Below, piece after piece: positions 18,157-32,730 of a stretch of DNA of 64,000 nt; position 1 is the stretch's first letter, and each line of letters opens with the position of its first letter. The DNA lies in the NCBI GenBank assembly GCA_041389525.1, contig JAWKRR010000003.1:1-64000 (forward strand), written 5' to 3'. Under the pieces are notes generated by a model that ran no database searches, was not told where the DNA came from, and saw only the letters and a list, made by a program, of their open reading frames with translations. The stretch is from JACKFB01 sp041389525. Lineage in GTDB: Bacteria > Myxococcota_A > UBA9042 > PHBI01 > JACKFB01. The translations under genes were made by a program, and so were the position numbers.

Positions 18157-19590
18157 GTGAAAGACCGCGGGATCGTCATCGACTGGGCGTTGACCTTCGT
18201 CGCCGTGGCGCTGATGGCCGTGCTGTTGGCGCTGGACGCGAGCCGCCCGCCGGATCCCACGGTGGCGGACCTGGCGGTCGCGCGCGAGGTCGAGCTGCCC
18301 TTCAAGCTGGTGGACGCGGGCAACGCGGTGCCCGCCGAGATGCGCGAAGCCATCGGCCTGGGCCCCGACACGACGGAGGACGTCGCGCGGGCCGTGAGCG
18401 AGCTGGAGCAGGCCATCGAGCGCCAGCCCGCGCAGCCGTCCATGCTGCTGATCGCGGCGGCCGTCGCGGCGTCTGAAGGCGCGGACGAGCTGTGCCTACG
18501 CGCGCTGGACCGTGTCGCCGAGGATGAGCGCGGCATGCAGACGTGGCGCGTGCTCGTCGACAACCTGCACGACCTGGCGCGGGGACGGCCGGCGCGGCAG
18601 CCGGAGCCGACGCTGTCGGAGCTACGCAACGCGGGCGCTTCAGATTGGCTCGTCGAGCGGCTGCGGGCGCGCCACGAGCACAACTCCGACGCCCCCACCC
18701 GCCGCGCCGAGGCGATGACTCGCGTCGAGTCCCGCGCCACCGCGTTCGCCGAGCGCGCGGTGACCTCGCTGATCATCGTCGGCACCCTCTTCGTGTTCGG
18801 CAGCCTGCTCCTGCTCCTGTGGCCGCTGGTCAGCCGCTCGCTCATCGGCAGCGGGCGCGTCGGGCTCGGCGACCTGCCCAGCCCCTTCGTCGTCCCGGCC
18901 ACGCGCCGCGTCGTCGCCATCTGGTTTCTCGGCTTCCTCGCCATCGGCTTCGGGATGGACCTCGTCTTCTCGTTCCCCGAGCGGCCACCCCTGGCGATGG
19001 CGCTAAATCTCGTGCTCCAGACCGTGGTCGCCGGCGGACTCACGCTCTCGCTGGTCCAAAACTTCGCCCGCCGCCCCGGGGACACGACCCCGCTCTGGGT
19101 ACCGCTGCGCCTCGGCGCGCTGATCCCCGCGGGCGGCCCGCTTGGCGTCCTCGTGTGGACCGTCGCCGGCCTCTCGATGTCCGTGGTCGTCGTGAGCGCG
19201 GCGTCTATCGTCCAGGCGGGCTTCGGGGCCGCCGCCGAGGAGGCGCAGCCCATCCTGCGGCTCTTCGCCGAGGGCGAGGACGTGCGCGTGCAGGTCGCCA
19301 TCGCAGTCGCGGCGGTCCTCATCGGGCCCTTCTTCGAGGAGGTCCTCTTTCGCGGCTTCATCTACCGGAATCTGCGCGATCTGATGGGCCCGGGCCTCGC
19401 CATGGGGGCGAGCGCGCTGCTCTTCGGCCTCGTCCATCTCCAGGCGCCGCTCATCGTCCCCCTCGCGGCCCTCGGCGTCGTGCTGGCCTTCCTCTTCGAG
19501 CGTTCCGGTTCGCTGCTGGTCCCCATCGCGGTCCACTCCCTGTGGAACCTCGGGCAGCTGATCATCGCCCACCAGGTCGTCACCGGGTGA
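18157..19590 (+). CDS. CPBP family intramembrane glutamic protease (CAAX/Abi-type)
   Basis: 477 residues from GTG 18157. One N-terminal helix (residues 7-24), a soluble segment of about 180 residues with TPR-like helices, then about seven membrane helices. The CPBP core motifs are all present: EEVLFR (Glu394, Glu395, Arg399), GLVHL with His427 and VHSLWN with His460. Bacterial members act on membrane substrates or peptides (bacteriocin self-immunity, signalling). Its TGA overlaps the GTG of the next gene. The soluble N-terminal insertion is unusual and may choose the substrate. Confidence 0.88.
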   Translation: MKDRGIVIDWALTFVAVALMAVLLALDASRPPDPTVADLAVAREVELPFKLVDAGNAVPAEMREAIGLGPDTTEDVARAVSELEQAIERQPAQPSMLLIAAAVAASEGADELCLRALDRVAEDERGMQTWRVLVDNLHDLARGRPARQPEPTLSELRNAGASDWLVERLRARHEHNSDAPTRRAEAMTRVESRATAFAERAVTSLIIVGTLFVFGSLLLLLWPLVSRSLIGSGRVGLGDLPSPFVVPATRRVVAIWFLGFLAIGFGMDLVFSFPERPPLAMALNLVLQTVVAGGLTLSLVQNFARRPGDTTPLWVPLRLGALIPAGGPLGVLVWTVAGLSMSVVVVSAASIVQAGFGAAAEEAQPILRLFAEGEDVRVQVAIAVAAVLIGPFFEEVLFRGFIYRNLRDLMGPGLAMGASALLFGLVHLQAPLIVPLAALGVVLAFLFERSGSLLVPIAVHSLWNLGQLIIAHQVVTG

Positions 19591-20615
19591 CCACGCCGCC
19601 GCCGCTGCCCGCGTGGCTCGTGGCGACCGCACCCGCGGGTAGCTTGCGCGTGCGCTGGTCGGCGCCGCCGGAGCCGCCGGAGCCGCCCACCCAGGCTAGC
19701 CTCCTGGTCTGCCTACGCCCCATTTTCCCTGATGACGCCGAGGAGTTTTGGGCGGGCGGGCTTGACTCCGACATCATCCGACACCCGGTCAGCGCCGGCG
19801 ACGGCCACGCCACGCTCGCGGTCCCCAGCGGCCGCGAGCTGCATCTGGCGCTGGTGCTGCGGGGGCCAGACGGCGCGCTGATGGACGCCCCCGCGCTGAG
19901 CCTCGCTCCCGAGCCGAGCCTCGCACCGGCGCCGCCGCGGGTGCTCGAGGCCCCGGTGCACCACGACCACGGCGCGAGCGACCCGCCCGCGCTCATCTTC
20001 GTCGCCGGCACCGCGGCCCCCGACCTCGACGCCCTCGCTCGTCGTGTCGCCCTCGCCGTCGGCGCGTCCTCGCCCGCTCCCAGCGCGCCCGCGTCTGTCC
20101 CGGCATTCGCCGCCCGCCCGCGGTGGTCGCTGGTTCGCCTCGCGTTCGAGCCACCACCCGGCGCGCCACTCCGCCTGATCCGCCGCGACCGCGCCATCGA
20201 GGCCGCCGAGCTGGCCGGCTGGCGCGACAGGCCGCCCCCCGACGCGCTCGAGCTTCCGCCCGACACCGACGCGCTGATCGACGGCCTAGCGGACCCCGCC
20301 GCGCCCGAACCATCGGTCATGTTCTACGCGGTCTTCGCCGGCCCCGCGCCGTGGACGCCCCTGCCCGTCGTCCCCCTCTTGCCGCCCTTTGACGCGGCCC
20401 GCCGCCCCGCCCTGCTGGGCGACGTCGAGGCCCGCCTTGCGCCCGCGGTCGACCAGCGCCTCGCCCGCCTCGCCACGGCCCCCGTCGCCCTCGGCGATCT
20501 CCCCCTCGAGCTGGCGCTCATCGAGGCCGCCGTGCGCTGTCTCCCCGACGAGAGCGCCCTGAAACTCCGCGTCGCCGCGCGTGTCGCCCACCACCGCACC
20601 GCCCAACGATATTGA
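19587..20615 (+). CDS. Uncharacterised Pro/Ala-rich protein
   Basis: 342 residues from GTG 19587 (GTGA overlap with the CPBP gene). No signal peptide or membrane segment. The N-terminal third reads like an Ig- or fibronectin-like fold (SLRVRWSAPPEPPEPP, TLAVPSGRELHLALVLRG), the middle is Ala/Pro-rich, and the C-terminal 60 residues are helical (LIEAAVRCLPDESALKLRVAA). Not recognised as any named family. Tight coupling with the protease and with the following membrane protein suggests a shared function, for example a three-protein membrane complex. Confidence 0.65.
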   Translation: MTTPPPLPAWLVATAPAGSLRVRWSAPPEPPEPPTQASLLVCLRPIFPDDAEEFWAGGLDSDIIRHPVSAGDGHATLAVPSGRELHLALVLRGPDGALMDAPALSLAPEPSLAPAPPRVLEAPVHHDHGASDPPALIFVAGTAAPDLDALARRVALAVGASSPAPSAPASVPAFAARPRWSLVRLAFEPPPGAPLRLIRRDRAIEAAELAGWRDRPPPDALELPPDTDALIDGLADPAAPEPSVMFYAVFAGPAPWTPLPVVPLLPPFDAARRPALLGDVEARLAPAVDQRLARLATAPVALGDLPLELALIEAAVRCLPDESALKLRVAARVAHHRTAQRY

Positions 20616-21598
20616 GGCCCTCCGTGCAGCCCTCGCCCGCCCGCTCAGCCCAAGTCATCGTGCCGCCCTACCGCTCCATCGGCCTCGGGGTCGGCACCGC
20701 CCTCATCGCCTGCGCGGTCGGCGCCATCGTGCTGATGCTGAGCATCGACCCCCGCGTCTCTCCCGTGGCCCGAGTCTCCGCAGGGACGGCCGGCCTCGCG
20801 CTGGTGGTCGCGCTGCTGGTCGGTGCACGCGCGCTGATGAGCTACCGCGGCGGCCTCTTCGTCGACCCGCACGGCGCCCGGCTCGGCATCGGCCTCATGT
20901 CGCCGGCGCGCACGTGGTGGCTGCCGATGGACTCGATCCGCGGCATCAGCTCGACCCACGTGGTGCGCGACGGCGACGCGACCTTCACGGCCGCGCTGGA
21001 GCTGTCTTGCGGCGCAGCGCTCGTGCTGGCCGAGACCTCGGAGCGCGAGGTCGCCGACGAGGTCACCCGGCTCGTCGCCGACCAGACCGGCCTCCCCGAG
21101 ATCTCGCCAGCGCCTCCGAGCTCCGGCCCGCCCTCGGGCGAGCAGCGGGTCGCCATCCGCCGCGGGGCCGCGCTGCAGCCCCTGGTCGCCAGCTTCGGCC
21201 TCGCCTCGGCGCTGCTCGGCGGCGTGCTGCTCACGGTCGCCGAGAGCTCGCCGATCCTGGCGATCCTCTTCGCCCCCGGGCTGGCGCTGCTGGGGCTAGT
21301 GCTCCTCCTGGCCGCCCTCGCCAAGCGCATCGGCCACGAGGAGCTGACCCACCGGGGCGGGCTCTGGACGCATCGCTGGCGCATTCTGGGGCGCGCGCTG
21401 TTGACCCGCACCGTGGCCGCGCCCCACCCCCGCTGGCGCTTCCGCGCGGAGCCGGTTCGCGGCGTGTGTCTGGAGCTGGTGACCCCCGACGGCACCCTGG
21501 TCATCGGCAGCGGGGCGACGCCCGCCAGCCGCGACAGCATCGAGGCATTGCTCGAGATCGCTCGCGCCTACAGCGCGCCATCCCCGGACGCCTCGTAG
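20612..21598 (+). CDS. Four-helix integral membrane protein, uncharacterised
   Basis: 328 residues. TTG at 20612 overlaps the TGA of the preceding gene; a GTG at 20624 is an alternative. Helix pairs at about residues 27-45/57-76 and 186-211/213-239. Each pair is followed by a beta-rich cytosolic segment (for example ARTWWLPMDSIRGISS and WRFRAEPVRGVCLELV) that looks like a PH-like (bPH) domain. The repeated layout suggests an internal duplication. Its 3' end overlaps the convergent MBL gene by 31 bp. No specific function can be given. Confidence 0.65.
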   Translation: MRPSVQPSPARSAQVIVPPYRSIGLGVGTALIACAVGAIVLMLSIDPRVSPVARVSAGTAGLALVVALLVGARALMSYRGGLFVDPHGARLGIGLMSPARTWWLPMDSIRGISSTHVVRDGDATFTAALELSCGAALVLAETSEREVADEVTRLVADQTGLPEISPAPPSSGPPSGEQRVAIRRGAALQPLVASFGLASALLGGVLLTVAESSPILAILFAPGLALLGLVLLLAALAKRIGHEELTHRGGLWTHRWRILGRALLTRTVAAPHPRWRFRAEPVRGVCLELVTPDGTLVIGSGATPASRDSIEALLEIARAYSAPSPDAS

Positions 21599-22425
21599 CC
21601 GCCTTCGGTCGGCCGCGCGCGCCCCTCCTCGCAGAGCTTCAGCAGGTGCGCCAGGCACGAGCGCTCGGCCAGGGGCAGCAGCGGCCGGGCCAGCTCCGGA
21701 TAGGCTCGCCGCGTCAGCTCAGCCAGGTCAGCGCCCCCGGCTGCGAGCCCTTCGGCGACCTTGGCCTCGCGCATCCGCCGGTGCTGCGCGGTCTCGAGCA
21801 GCTTGGCAGCGCCGGCTTGCAGGACCGGGCCATGGGCCGGGACGAGGTGGGTGGGATCGAGCGCCGCGAGCCGCTCCAGCTGAGCGATGTACGTGGCCAT
21901 GTGGCCGTCGGGCGTCTCGACCAGGATGGTGCCCACGCCCGCCACCATGTCGCCTGCCACCATGAGGCGCCGCGTCGACTCCCACAGCACGATGTGACCC
22001 GACGCGTGCCCCGGCGTATGAAGGATCTCCCAGGTGTCATCAGGCGAATCGGAACCTCGGAGGCTGTCCCCCTCGGCCAGCGTCTCGTCCACGGCCAGCA
22101 TGCCCGTCAGCAGCTCCGCGGTGCGCGGGTGGGCGTAGACGGGCAGGTCGGCCTGGGCGCGCAGCCAGTCGGCCGCGCCCACATGGTCGATGTGGTGGTG
22201 GGTGAGCACGATGCCGGCGGCCCGCATCCCGCGCGCCGGCAGGCTCTGGACTTGGGCGAGCAGCGCCTCACGGCCCGCGTCGAAGGGGGTGGCAGGGTCG
22301 ACGATCCACACGCGCTCGCGCCCCACGAACGAGGTGTTCGTCTGGGTCGCTGGCGGGAGGGTCGGGGTGCGCAGCGGGAGGACGTCCAGGCCCCCGTCAC
22401 CGTGCTCCCACAACGTTGAAAGCAT
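21568..22425 (-). CDS. MBL-fold metallo-hydrolase (LACTB2-like)
   Basis: 285 residues from ATG 22425, with GGAG nine bases upstream. Metal-binding motif LTHHHIDHVGAADW, then TPGHASGHIVLW, VAGDMVAG and PAHGPVLQ supply the remaining His/Asp ligands of a binuclear zinc site. The C-terminal winged-helix-like extension (LAELTRRAYPELARPLLPLAE) matches the LACTB2/RNase Z-related subgroup, whose members cleave RNA or thioesters. It diverges from rpmB with a 57-bp gap. Confidence 0.88.
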   Translation of the reverse strand: MLSTLWEHGDGGLDVLPLRTPTLPPATQTNTSFVGRERVWIVDPATPFDAGREALLAQVQSLPARGMRAAGIVLTHHHIDHVGAADWLRAQADLPVYAHPRTAELLTGMLAVDETLAEGDSLRGSDSPDDTWEILHTPGHASGHIVLWESTRRLMVAGDMVAGVGTILVETPDGHMATYIAQLERLAALDPTHLVPAHGPVLQAGAAKLLETAQHRRMREAKVAEGLAAGGADLAELTRRAYPELARPLLPLAERSCLAHLLKLCEEGRARPTEGGYEASGDGAL

Positions 22426-22455
22426 TTGACAGGTCTCCTCACCGTCTGCTACCAG
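22426..22455 (+). promoter_or_regulatory. Possible sigma-70 promoter for rpmB
   Basis: TTGACA at 22426-22431 and a weak TACCAG at 22450-22455 are separated by 18 bp. The start would fall about 20 nt before the rpmB ATG, upstream of its AAGGTAAG ribosome site. The -10 box is poor, so this is tentative. Confidence 0.35.
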
Positions 22456-22482
22456 AGCCGGCCCCTAGCGAAAGGTAAGATC

Positions 22483-22737
22483 ATGCGCGTCTGCGAACTC
22501 ACCGGCAAGCGCCGAAACGTTGCCAACAACGTCTCGCACGCCAACAACCACACGAAGAAGATCCAGCTCCCGAACGTGCAGTCGAAGCGCATCTTCCTGC
22601 CCGACCGCGAGATCTGGATTCGGATGAAGCTGTCGACCCGCGCCATCCGGAACATCAATCGCATGGGCCTTCAGGCCTACTGCACGAAGATCGGCCTCGA
22701 CTACGAGTCGGTCGTCAAGCGGCACATCCGCAACTAG
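22483..22737 (+). CDS. rpmB: 50S ribosomal protein L28
   Basis: 84 residues from ATG 22483 behind AAGGTAAG; the frame is open upstream but without L28 similarity. MRVCELTGKRRNVANNVSHANNHTKK is the L28 N-terminus, followed by LPNVQSKRIFLPDREIWIRMKLST and RNINRMGLQAYC. Only one Cys is present, so this is the zinc-free form. Its TAG stop shares the palindrome CTAG (22734-22737) with the stop of the convergent gene. Confidence 0.96.
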   Translation: MRVCELTGKRRNVANNVSHANNHTKKIQLPNVQSKRIFLPDREIWIRMKLSTRAIRNINRMGLQAYCTKIGLDYESVVKRHIRN

Positions 22738-24497
22738 TAGCGGATCCGGTTCGCCCTCGGCATCGCGCCCCGTGCTCTGCTCCCGCAGAGCGCGAGCAGC
22801 CCGAGCAGCAACGCGAGCCAACCGTCGCTCGAGCCCGCGCCTCCGCCAGCGCAGCCACCGCCAGCACCCGAGCCATTGTCGGGTGCCTCGGCGGTGTCGC
22901 CGCCGCTGACGTCGCCCGCCGGGTCGTCCGCGACCGGCTTGTCGATGACGGTGTCGCTCGCCTCGATCCAGACCGGGTCCTCTTCCAAGAAGAGCGCGGC
23001 GGACCCGCCGTCCACCGCGACGAGGGTCTCGGTCCAGGTCGCGTCGACGCTGCCGTCGGCCTCGAGCTGGCCGGGCACCGACTCGGGCCACAGTGAGACC
23101 ACCTTCACCGACGGCGACGTGAGCCCGCCCAGCTCGACGGGCGCTCGCTGGCCCGACCAGGCCTCGCCCGGCTGCGCCTGCAGCGTCCAGTCATACCAGA
23201 GCACGTAGCCCTTGGAGCCGACGCGGAAGCCGCGCACGTTCTCAGGCATCCCGGTGAGGGGGGTGACCTCGGCGCCATCGGACGCCAGCACCGCGCCGAG
23301 TCGCCGCCACACCGCGTAGGCCGGGCGTGGCACCAGCGGGAGCGGGTGGTCCTCGATGCCGAAGGGGTTGGCGCCGCTCTCGACCGACACCGTCAGCAGC
23401 CCCGTGCCGGTGCGCGGGCCCGCGGTCGCGAGGGGACCGATGAGCTCGATGGGCTCGGTGTAGAGCACGGTCGAGACCCCGTCCGCGGCCGCCAGCAGCA
23501 TGTGCCGCGCCAGGCCGGCTGCCTGGGTGCGCAGGGAGCAGCGCGCGTCGGTGCAGGCGGTGCCGGCTTTGGCGACGCTGCCGAGCGCGAGCTCGCCGAC
23601 CCAGCGGTCCGCGTCGCCGTGCGCGACGGACGCCAGCCAGTTGCTGAGCTTGGTCACGTTGGCGGCCGCGGACACGCCGGTGAGGTCGTCGGTGCTTGCA
23701 AAGATGTGGGCGTTGGCCGCGTCGAACCAGGGGCCGCCGGTCTTCAAGCTCTCGAGGCGTTCGGTGAAGGCGGACTTGCTCTGGCTCTCGACCGCGGTGC
23801 CGCCGAGCATGATCCCCTGGCCGCGACCCGCGTCGGTGGCGGCCGTGCGGGCCGCCTTGACCTGCGCGGCGTAGGCGCCTTTGGTGAGCTTGTTGGTCTG
23901 CTCGGCCCCGAGGGGTTCGTGACCGGGTTCGATGAGGGTGATTTGGTGGGTGGCGCCCCAGGCGGTCACGCGCGCGTCGCCTGGTTTGGCCTGGAACTCG
24001 TCCGCGGTGATCTCGCCGCTGCCATTGAGGTCGGGGAACTCTGCGTTGAGCGCGATGGGCTCCACGCCGAAGTCCCCGTCGCCGTCGTAGCGCTCCATCA
24101 ATGCCTTGATGTAGCTCTGGAACCCCCCAATCTCGGGCGTATCGAAGAGTTCGGGCAGGGTCAGGCACACCTCGAGGGGCGCAGCGTTGAGCAGGCCGAC
24201 GACGCGGTCGGCGAAGAGCCAGTTGCGGAACTGGCTGGCGTGGATCTTGGCGTAGTCGAGCAGGCGCGGCTCGGTCGCGCCCAGCCGCACGACCGTCGCG
24301 CCAAGCTGGGCTGCGCGTATGAGGCGCTCGGCCAGGAACTGCAGCCGAGACTCCTCGTCGAGCGGCTCCCAGGCCTTCGCCGGCAGCGCGTGGATGCCGC
24401 TGTACCCGAAGCGCATGGGCGCGGCGGAGGCGGGTGGAGCGCTGAGCTGCAGCGTCAGAGCCGCGGCTAGAGTGAGGACGAGACCAGGACGCAGCAT
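22734..24497 (-). CDS. Secreted protein with TIM-barrel-like body, EF-hand loop and MYXO-CTERM-like anchor
   Basis: 587 residues from ATG 24497 (GGAGG five bases upstream). Sec signal peptide with ASAA cleavage at about residue 26. The body (GYSGIHALPAK, GATVVRLGATEP, FNPFGIEDHPLPL-like segments) suggests an alpha/beta barrel of the glycosidase type without a clear catalytic pair. An EF-hand-like calcium loop DLNGSGEITADEF lies near residue 175. The C-terminus is a Gly/Cys segment, a hydrophobic helix (WLALLLGLLALC) and a basic tail, the layout of MYXO-CTERM sorting signals. It should therefore be exported and surface-anchored. Confidence 0.75.
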   Translation of the reverse strand: MLRPGLVLTLAAALTLQLSAPPASAAPMRFGYSGIHALPAKAWEPLDEESRLQFLAERLIRAAQLGATVVRLGATEPRLLDYAKIHASQFRNWLFADRVVGLLNAAPLEVCLTLPELFDTPEIGGFQSYIKALMERYDGDGDFGVEPIALNAEFPDLNGSGEITADEFQAKPGDARVTAWGATHQITLIEPGHEPLGAEQTNKLTKGAYAAQVKAARTAATDAGRGQGIMLGGTAVESQSKSAFTERLESLKTGGPWFDAANAHIFASTDDLTGVSAAANVTKLSNWLASVAHGDADRWVGELALGSVAKAGTACTDARCSLRTQAAGLARHMLLAAADGVSTVLYTEPIELIGPLATAGPRTGTGLLTVSVESGANPFGIEDHPLPLVPRPAYAVWRRLGAVLASDGAEVTPLTGMPENVRGFRVGSKGYVLWYDWTLQAQPGEAWSGQRAPVELGGLTSPSVKVVSLWPESVPGQLEADGSVDATWTETLVAVDGGSAALFLEEDPVWIEASDTVIDKPVADDPAGDVSGGDTAEAPDNGSGAGGGCAGGGAGSSDGWLALLLGLLALCGSRARGAMPRANRIRY

Positions 24498-24662
24498 GAA
24501 CACCTCCGCAATCAGCGCGGGATCCTACAGTTTGGCTTTGGCCCGCGCAAAGCGGCCCAGCCTCGCCGAGGCGCCCCGCGTGACCCGCGCGAGGTGGAGC
24601 GGGAGGCGTCCCGTCGCCAACGAGGTTCTCCCTGGGGCAGCCTCGGCGTATGCTGCCGCCCG

Positions 24663-25487
24663 ATGAAGCTGCGCTACCCCCTGAGCCTGCTCGCGCTGGC
24701 GCTGCTGATGGCGGTCGTCGCCGGGTGCAATCGCCGCGGCTACCGAATCGACGGCGGCACCAGCCAGCCGGCGCAGCTGCCCCTGCTCGACGCCGAGGCC
24801 GACACCGTCTCGGCCCGCGCGCGCCCCCGCCCGGTGCTGCGCGCGCTCCCCGCCGACGTCCTGGGCGTGGAGGCCGTGCGCGTGGTCGTCGTCGCCCACC
24901 GCCAGAGCTCCGAGCCGGGCCTGCGCGAGCTGCTGCTCGCCCGCGGCGACGGGCGGCGCGTCGGGGTCCTCTATACGCCACCGGGCGGCTATACGCTGCC
25001 CGTGTCGACCGACGACGTGCTGAACGTCCAGTTCCAGCCTCCCGATTCGGAGGCCAGCTTCCGCGGGCCGGCGCTGATCCTGCGCGAGGTCGACGGCCAG
25101 CTCATCGCAGCGCTCGCGGCTGGCGGAGGCTTGCCCCCGGGCATCCTCGGCGGCGAGGTCGAGCTCAGCGCCTCCGGCCGCCTCGTCTACGCCGACGCGC
25201 GCCAGCTGCCCTCGCTGTGCACCGTGGCGACGCTGCACTACCGCCTGCGCGTCCGCGAGAACGAGAGCTTCCGCTACCTGCCGCCCGGCACGGAGGGGCG
25301 CCTGCTCCTCGGCGGCGCGCCCTACCGCATCATCACCCTGGACGTCTCGCGCCCCTCCGACGCGCGCTGCGGCGACGAGGTCGCGCCCGAGCTGAGCTTC
25401 GCCGTCCTCGCGCTACCCGACGATGGCGGGCGCGCGCGGCGCGATGGGGCAGTCCAGGCGGAGCCAAGCACCCCGCTCAGCCCGTAA
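24663..25487 (+). CDS. Lipoprotein, uncharacterised
   Basis: 274 residues from ATG 24663. Lipobox AVVAGC. The mature part is beta-rich (ALILREVDGQLIAAL, GGEVELSASGRLVYADA, LHYRLRVRENESFRYL) with one Cys pair (LCTVAT and RCGDE). It has no Shine-Dalgarno; TATGCT is 8 nt before the ATG, a leaderless-type start. The last 75 bp overlap the convergent HAD gene. Not assigned to a family. Confidence 0.72.
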   Translation: MKLRYPLSLLALALLMAVVAGCNRRGYRIDGGTSQPAQLPLLDAEADTVSARARPRPVLRALPADVLGVEAVRVVVVAHRQSSEPGLRELLLARGDGRRVGVLYTPPGGYTLPVSTDDVLNVQFQPPDSEASFRGPALILREVDGQLIAALAAGGGLPPGILGGEVELSASGRLVYADARQLPSLCTVATLHYRLRVRENESFRYLPPGTEGRLLLGGAPYRIITLDVSRPSDARCGDEVAPELSFAVLALPDDGGRARRDGAVQAEPSTPLSP

Positions 25488-26213
25488 GCGCAAGGCCTCG
25501 GACCACTCCGGCGTCTCGCCGCCCTGCCCCACGGCCCGCACGAGCACGCCGAGCTCGGCGGCGTCGAGCATCGCCCCGTCGTGCAGGCTGTTGCCCACCG
25601 CGACCGTCGGCTGACGACCGATAGCGGCCTCGATGCAGCGGACCTTCCCGGCTCCGTTGGGTCGCGGCTGCAGGATCTCGGGCTGTAGCTCCTCGCCCAC
25701 GACGCGATTGGTCATGGCGATGACGCGGCCGGGAGGGAGCCCCAGCTCGGCGGCGGCGGCGCGGATGGCGTAGCCGTTGCTCGCGCTGACGATCCAGACC
25801 TCGGCCACCGCGCGGGCGGCGTCGAAGATCGCTCGCACTTGGGAGAGCAGGTAGCCGCGGTGGCTCGCCCACGCGCGTTGCGCTGACGCGACGACCGTCG
25901 ACTCGGTCAGCCCAGCCATCAGCTCGGCCGCGTACGCGTAGCCCTCGCTCGCGTCGACCGCGCAGCGCGCCATGTACGCCGCAAATGGCGTGTCGTAGCC
26001 GGCCGGCGCCGCGACCAGACCCTCGCGCCCTAGGCTGCTGAGGTGGACCTCGCCAAGGTCGCCGTCCCACAGGGTCCCGTCCGCGTCGAACACCACCAGC
26101 GCCTGCGCGCCAGCTCGCTCGATGGCGGCGCCGACCGCTCGCCAGGTCGCCTCGTCCGGGCCGCCCTCGGGCACGGTCCTCGGCCACTGTACCCCTTCGC
26201 TAGCTCCGCCCAT
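25413..26213 (-). CDS. HAD-superfamily phosphatase (SerB-like)
   Basis: 266 residues. Motif I VVFDADGTLWDGD with the nucleophile Asp and the acid/base Asp two residues later, motif II VSASNG, motif III-like region KVRCIEAAIG, and motif IV GNSLHDGAMLDAA. The helical cap between motifs I and II fits phosphoserine phosphatase-type enzymes (IB subfamily). The substrate cannot be read from sequence. It diverges from the Rrf2 regulator, sharing a 69-bp intergenic region. Confidence 0.87.
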   Translation of the reverse strand: MGGASEGVQWPRTVPEGGPDEATWRAVGAAIERAGAQALVVFDADGTLWDGDLGEVHLSSLGREGLVAAPAGYDTPFAAYMARCAVDASEGYAYAAELMAGLTESTVVASAQRAWASHRGYLLSQVRAIFDAARAVAEVWIVSASNGYAIRAAAAELGLPPGRVIAMTNRVVGEELQPEILQPRPNGAGKVRCIEAAIGRQPTVAVGNSLHDGAMLDAAELGVLVRAVGQGGETPEWSEALRLRAERGAWLRLDCPIAPRAPAIVG

Positions 26214-26215
26214 CC

Positions 26216-26245
26216 TTGACGCTCCTCTGACCGCGCGACTAACCT
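26216..26245 (+). promoter_or_regulatory. Possible promoter for the Rrf2 regulator
   Basis: TTGACG at 26216-26221 and TAACCT at 26240-26245 with an 18-bp spacer, 38 bp before the GTG start. Rrf2 regulators often repress their own promoter, so this short region may also hold its operator; no clear palindrome was seen. Confidence 0.4.
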
Positions 26246-26282
26246 CGACGCGTCTCTACCACGGTCCCCCGGAGCCTCGCGC

Positions 26283-26767
26283 GTGCTCAAGCTCAATCGC
26301 AAGACCGAGTACGCGTTGCTCGCCCTCCGTTACATGGTCGAGCAGGGGACCGACGTCGTCACCTCGGTTCGCGAGATCGCGGCCCACTACAACATCCCGG
26401 AGATGTTGCTCGCCAAGGTGCTGCAGCGGCTCAAGCACGGCGACCTCGTCACCTCGGTGAAGGGCTCCGCCGGCGGCTACGCCCTGGCGCGGCCGGCCAC
26501 CGCCACCGGCCTGGTCGAAGTGCTGACCCTCTTCAACGAGCAGACCCATCTGGTCGACTGCATGGACACGGTCGAGCCCTGCGACTGCCAGCAGCAGGAT
26601 CACTGCGACATCCGCCAGCCGATGGAAGCGCTGAACGCGATGATCACCGAGCAGTTGCGGAACTTCACGCTGGACAGCTTCTTCCGCGCCGATATCAGCG
26701 CGTCCAGGCCGCGGCATCTCTCGATCTACCGGCGCGAGCCGCTGCTCGCGGTGGAGCCGAGCGCGGG

Positions 26768-26771
<4 letters not shown>
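26283..26771 (+). CDS. Rrf2-family transcriptional regulator, probable Fe-S sensor
   Basis: 162 residues from GTG 26283 with GGAG eight bases upstream. N-terminal winged helix (LKLNRKTEYALLALRYMVEQ, IPEMLLAKVLQRLKHGDLV, KGSAGGYALARP), matching IscR/NsrR/RirA-type regulators. A Cys cluster CMDTVEPCDC then QQQDHC gives four Cys where three ligands are usual, suggesting a redox- or NO-sensing iron-sulphur cluster. No suf or isc genes are in the window. Its TAG stop shares a CTAG with the stop of the convergent kinase gene. Confidence 0.88.
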
Positions 26772-30715
<3,944 letters not shown>

Positions 30716-30785
30716 CGTGCTTAGCGCTCCAATTCTAGGGTGGGCGGAGCCTAGACCCGCACTGTGGGGGTGTCGAATATTGCGG

Positions 30786-32228
<1,443 letters not shown>

Positions 32229-32229
32229 C

Positions 32230-32634
32230 TCAGCGCGCTCCGGCCCGCCGTGCAGCGTCGGCGGCGAGGCCCAGGTGGGCGGCCGCGTCGCCGCGGGGCA
32301 CCAGCAGGACCATGCAGCGCGAGACCTGGTCTCGGCCCCAGAGCACGGGACGCTCGAGGCTCACATCGATCAACAGCGGCGCGTCCAGCCCGTCCACGGA
32401 CGCGTGCGGCAGCGCGATGCCGTCGCCCACATGACTGGACTCCTCACGCTCCCGCGCCGCGAGCGCCGTCAGCACCGCGCGCTCGTCCACCCGCGGACAG
32501 CGGCTCGACAGGGTCGACGCCACGGACCCCAAGACCTCGGACTGCGTGCTCGCGCGCAGCTTGAACGTCTCCAGGTCCGCGCCCGAATCGGTGAATCCGA
32601 GGGAAATCTGGCTCGTTGGGACGGCGTGCGCCAT
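32230..32634 (-). CDS. PTS EIIA-Ntr-like protein, short
   Basis: 134 residues from ATG 32634 (GGAG eight bases upstream). Contains the EIIA-Ntr core with the phospho-His motif DGIALPHASV and LDAPLLIDVSLERPVLWG. The C-terminal helix stops early: after DAAAHLGLAADAA the reading frame ends, about 15-20 residues short of typical family members. It is directly coupled to the NtrC-type regulator. Family members link phosphotransferase state to nitrogen or potassium control. A regulatory role for the partner RpoN activator is inferred from adjacency. Confidence 0.78.
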   Translation of the reverse strand: MAHAVPTSQISLGFTDSGADLETFKLRASTQSEVLGSVASTLSSRCPRVDERAVLTALAAREREESSHVGDGIALPHASVDGLDAPLLIDVSLERPVLWGRDQVSRCMVLLVPRGDAAAHLGLAADAARRAGAR

Positions 32635-32730
32635 GGGGCATCTCCCCGCGGCCCTCAAAGCACTGCGCCGCGTGGAGGGCATTGTGGGCGCTGCTGTCAC
32701 GACGCGCAAAATAGGATATGCGTTGGCGCC

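Noticed and set aside
18543..19586. In-frame upstream extension of the gene starting at 19587
   Set aside because: This part lies wholly within the CPBP protease gene, is very Arg/Pro rich and has no family similarity. The GTGA overlap gives a sensible start.
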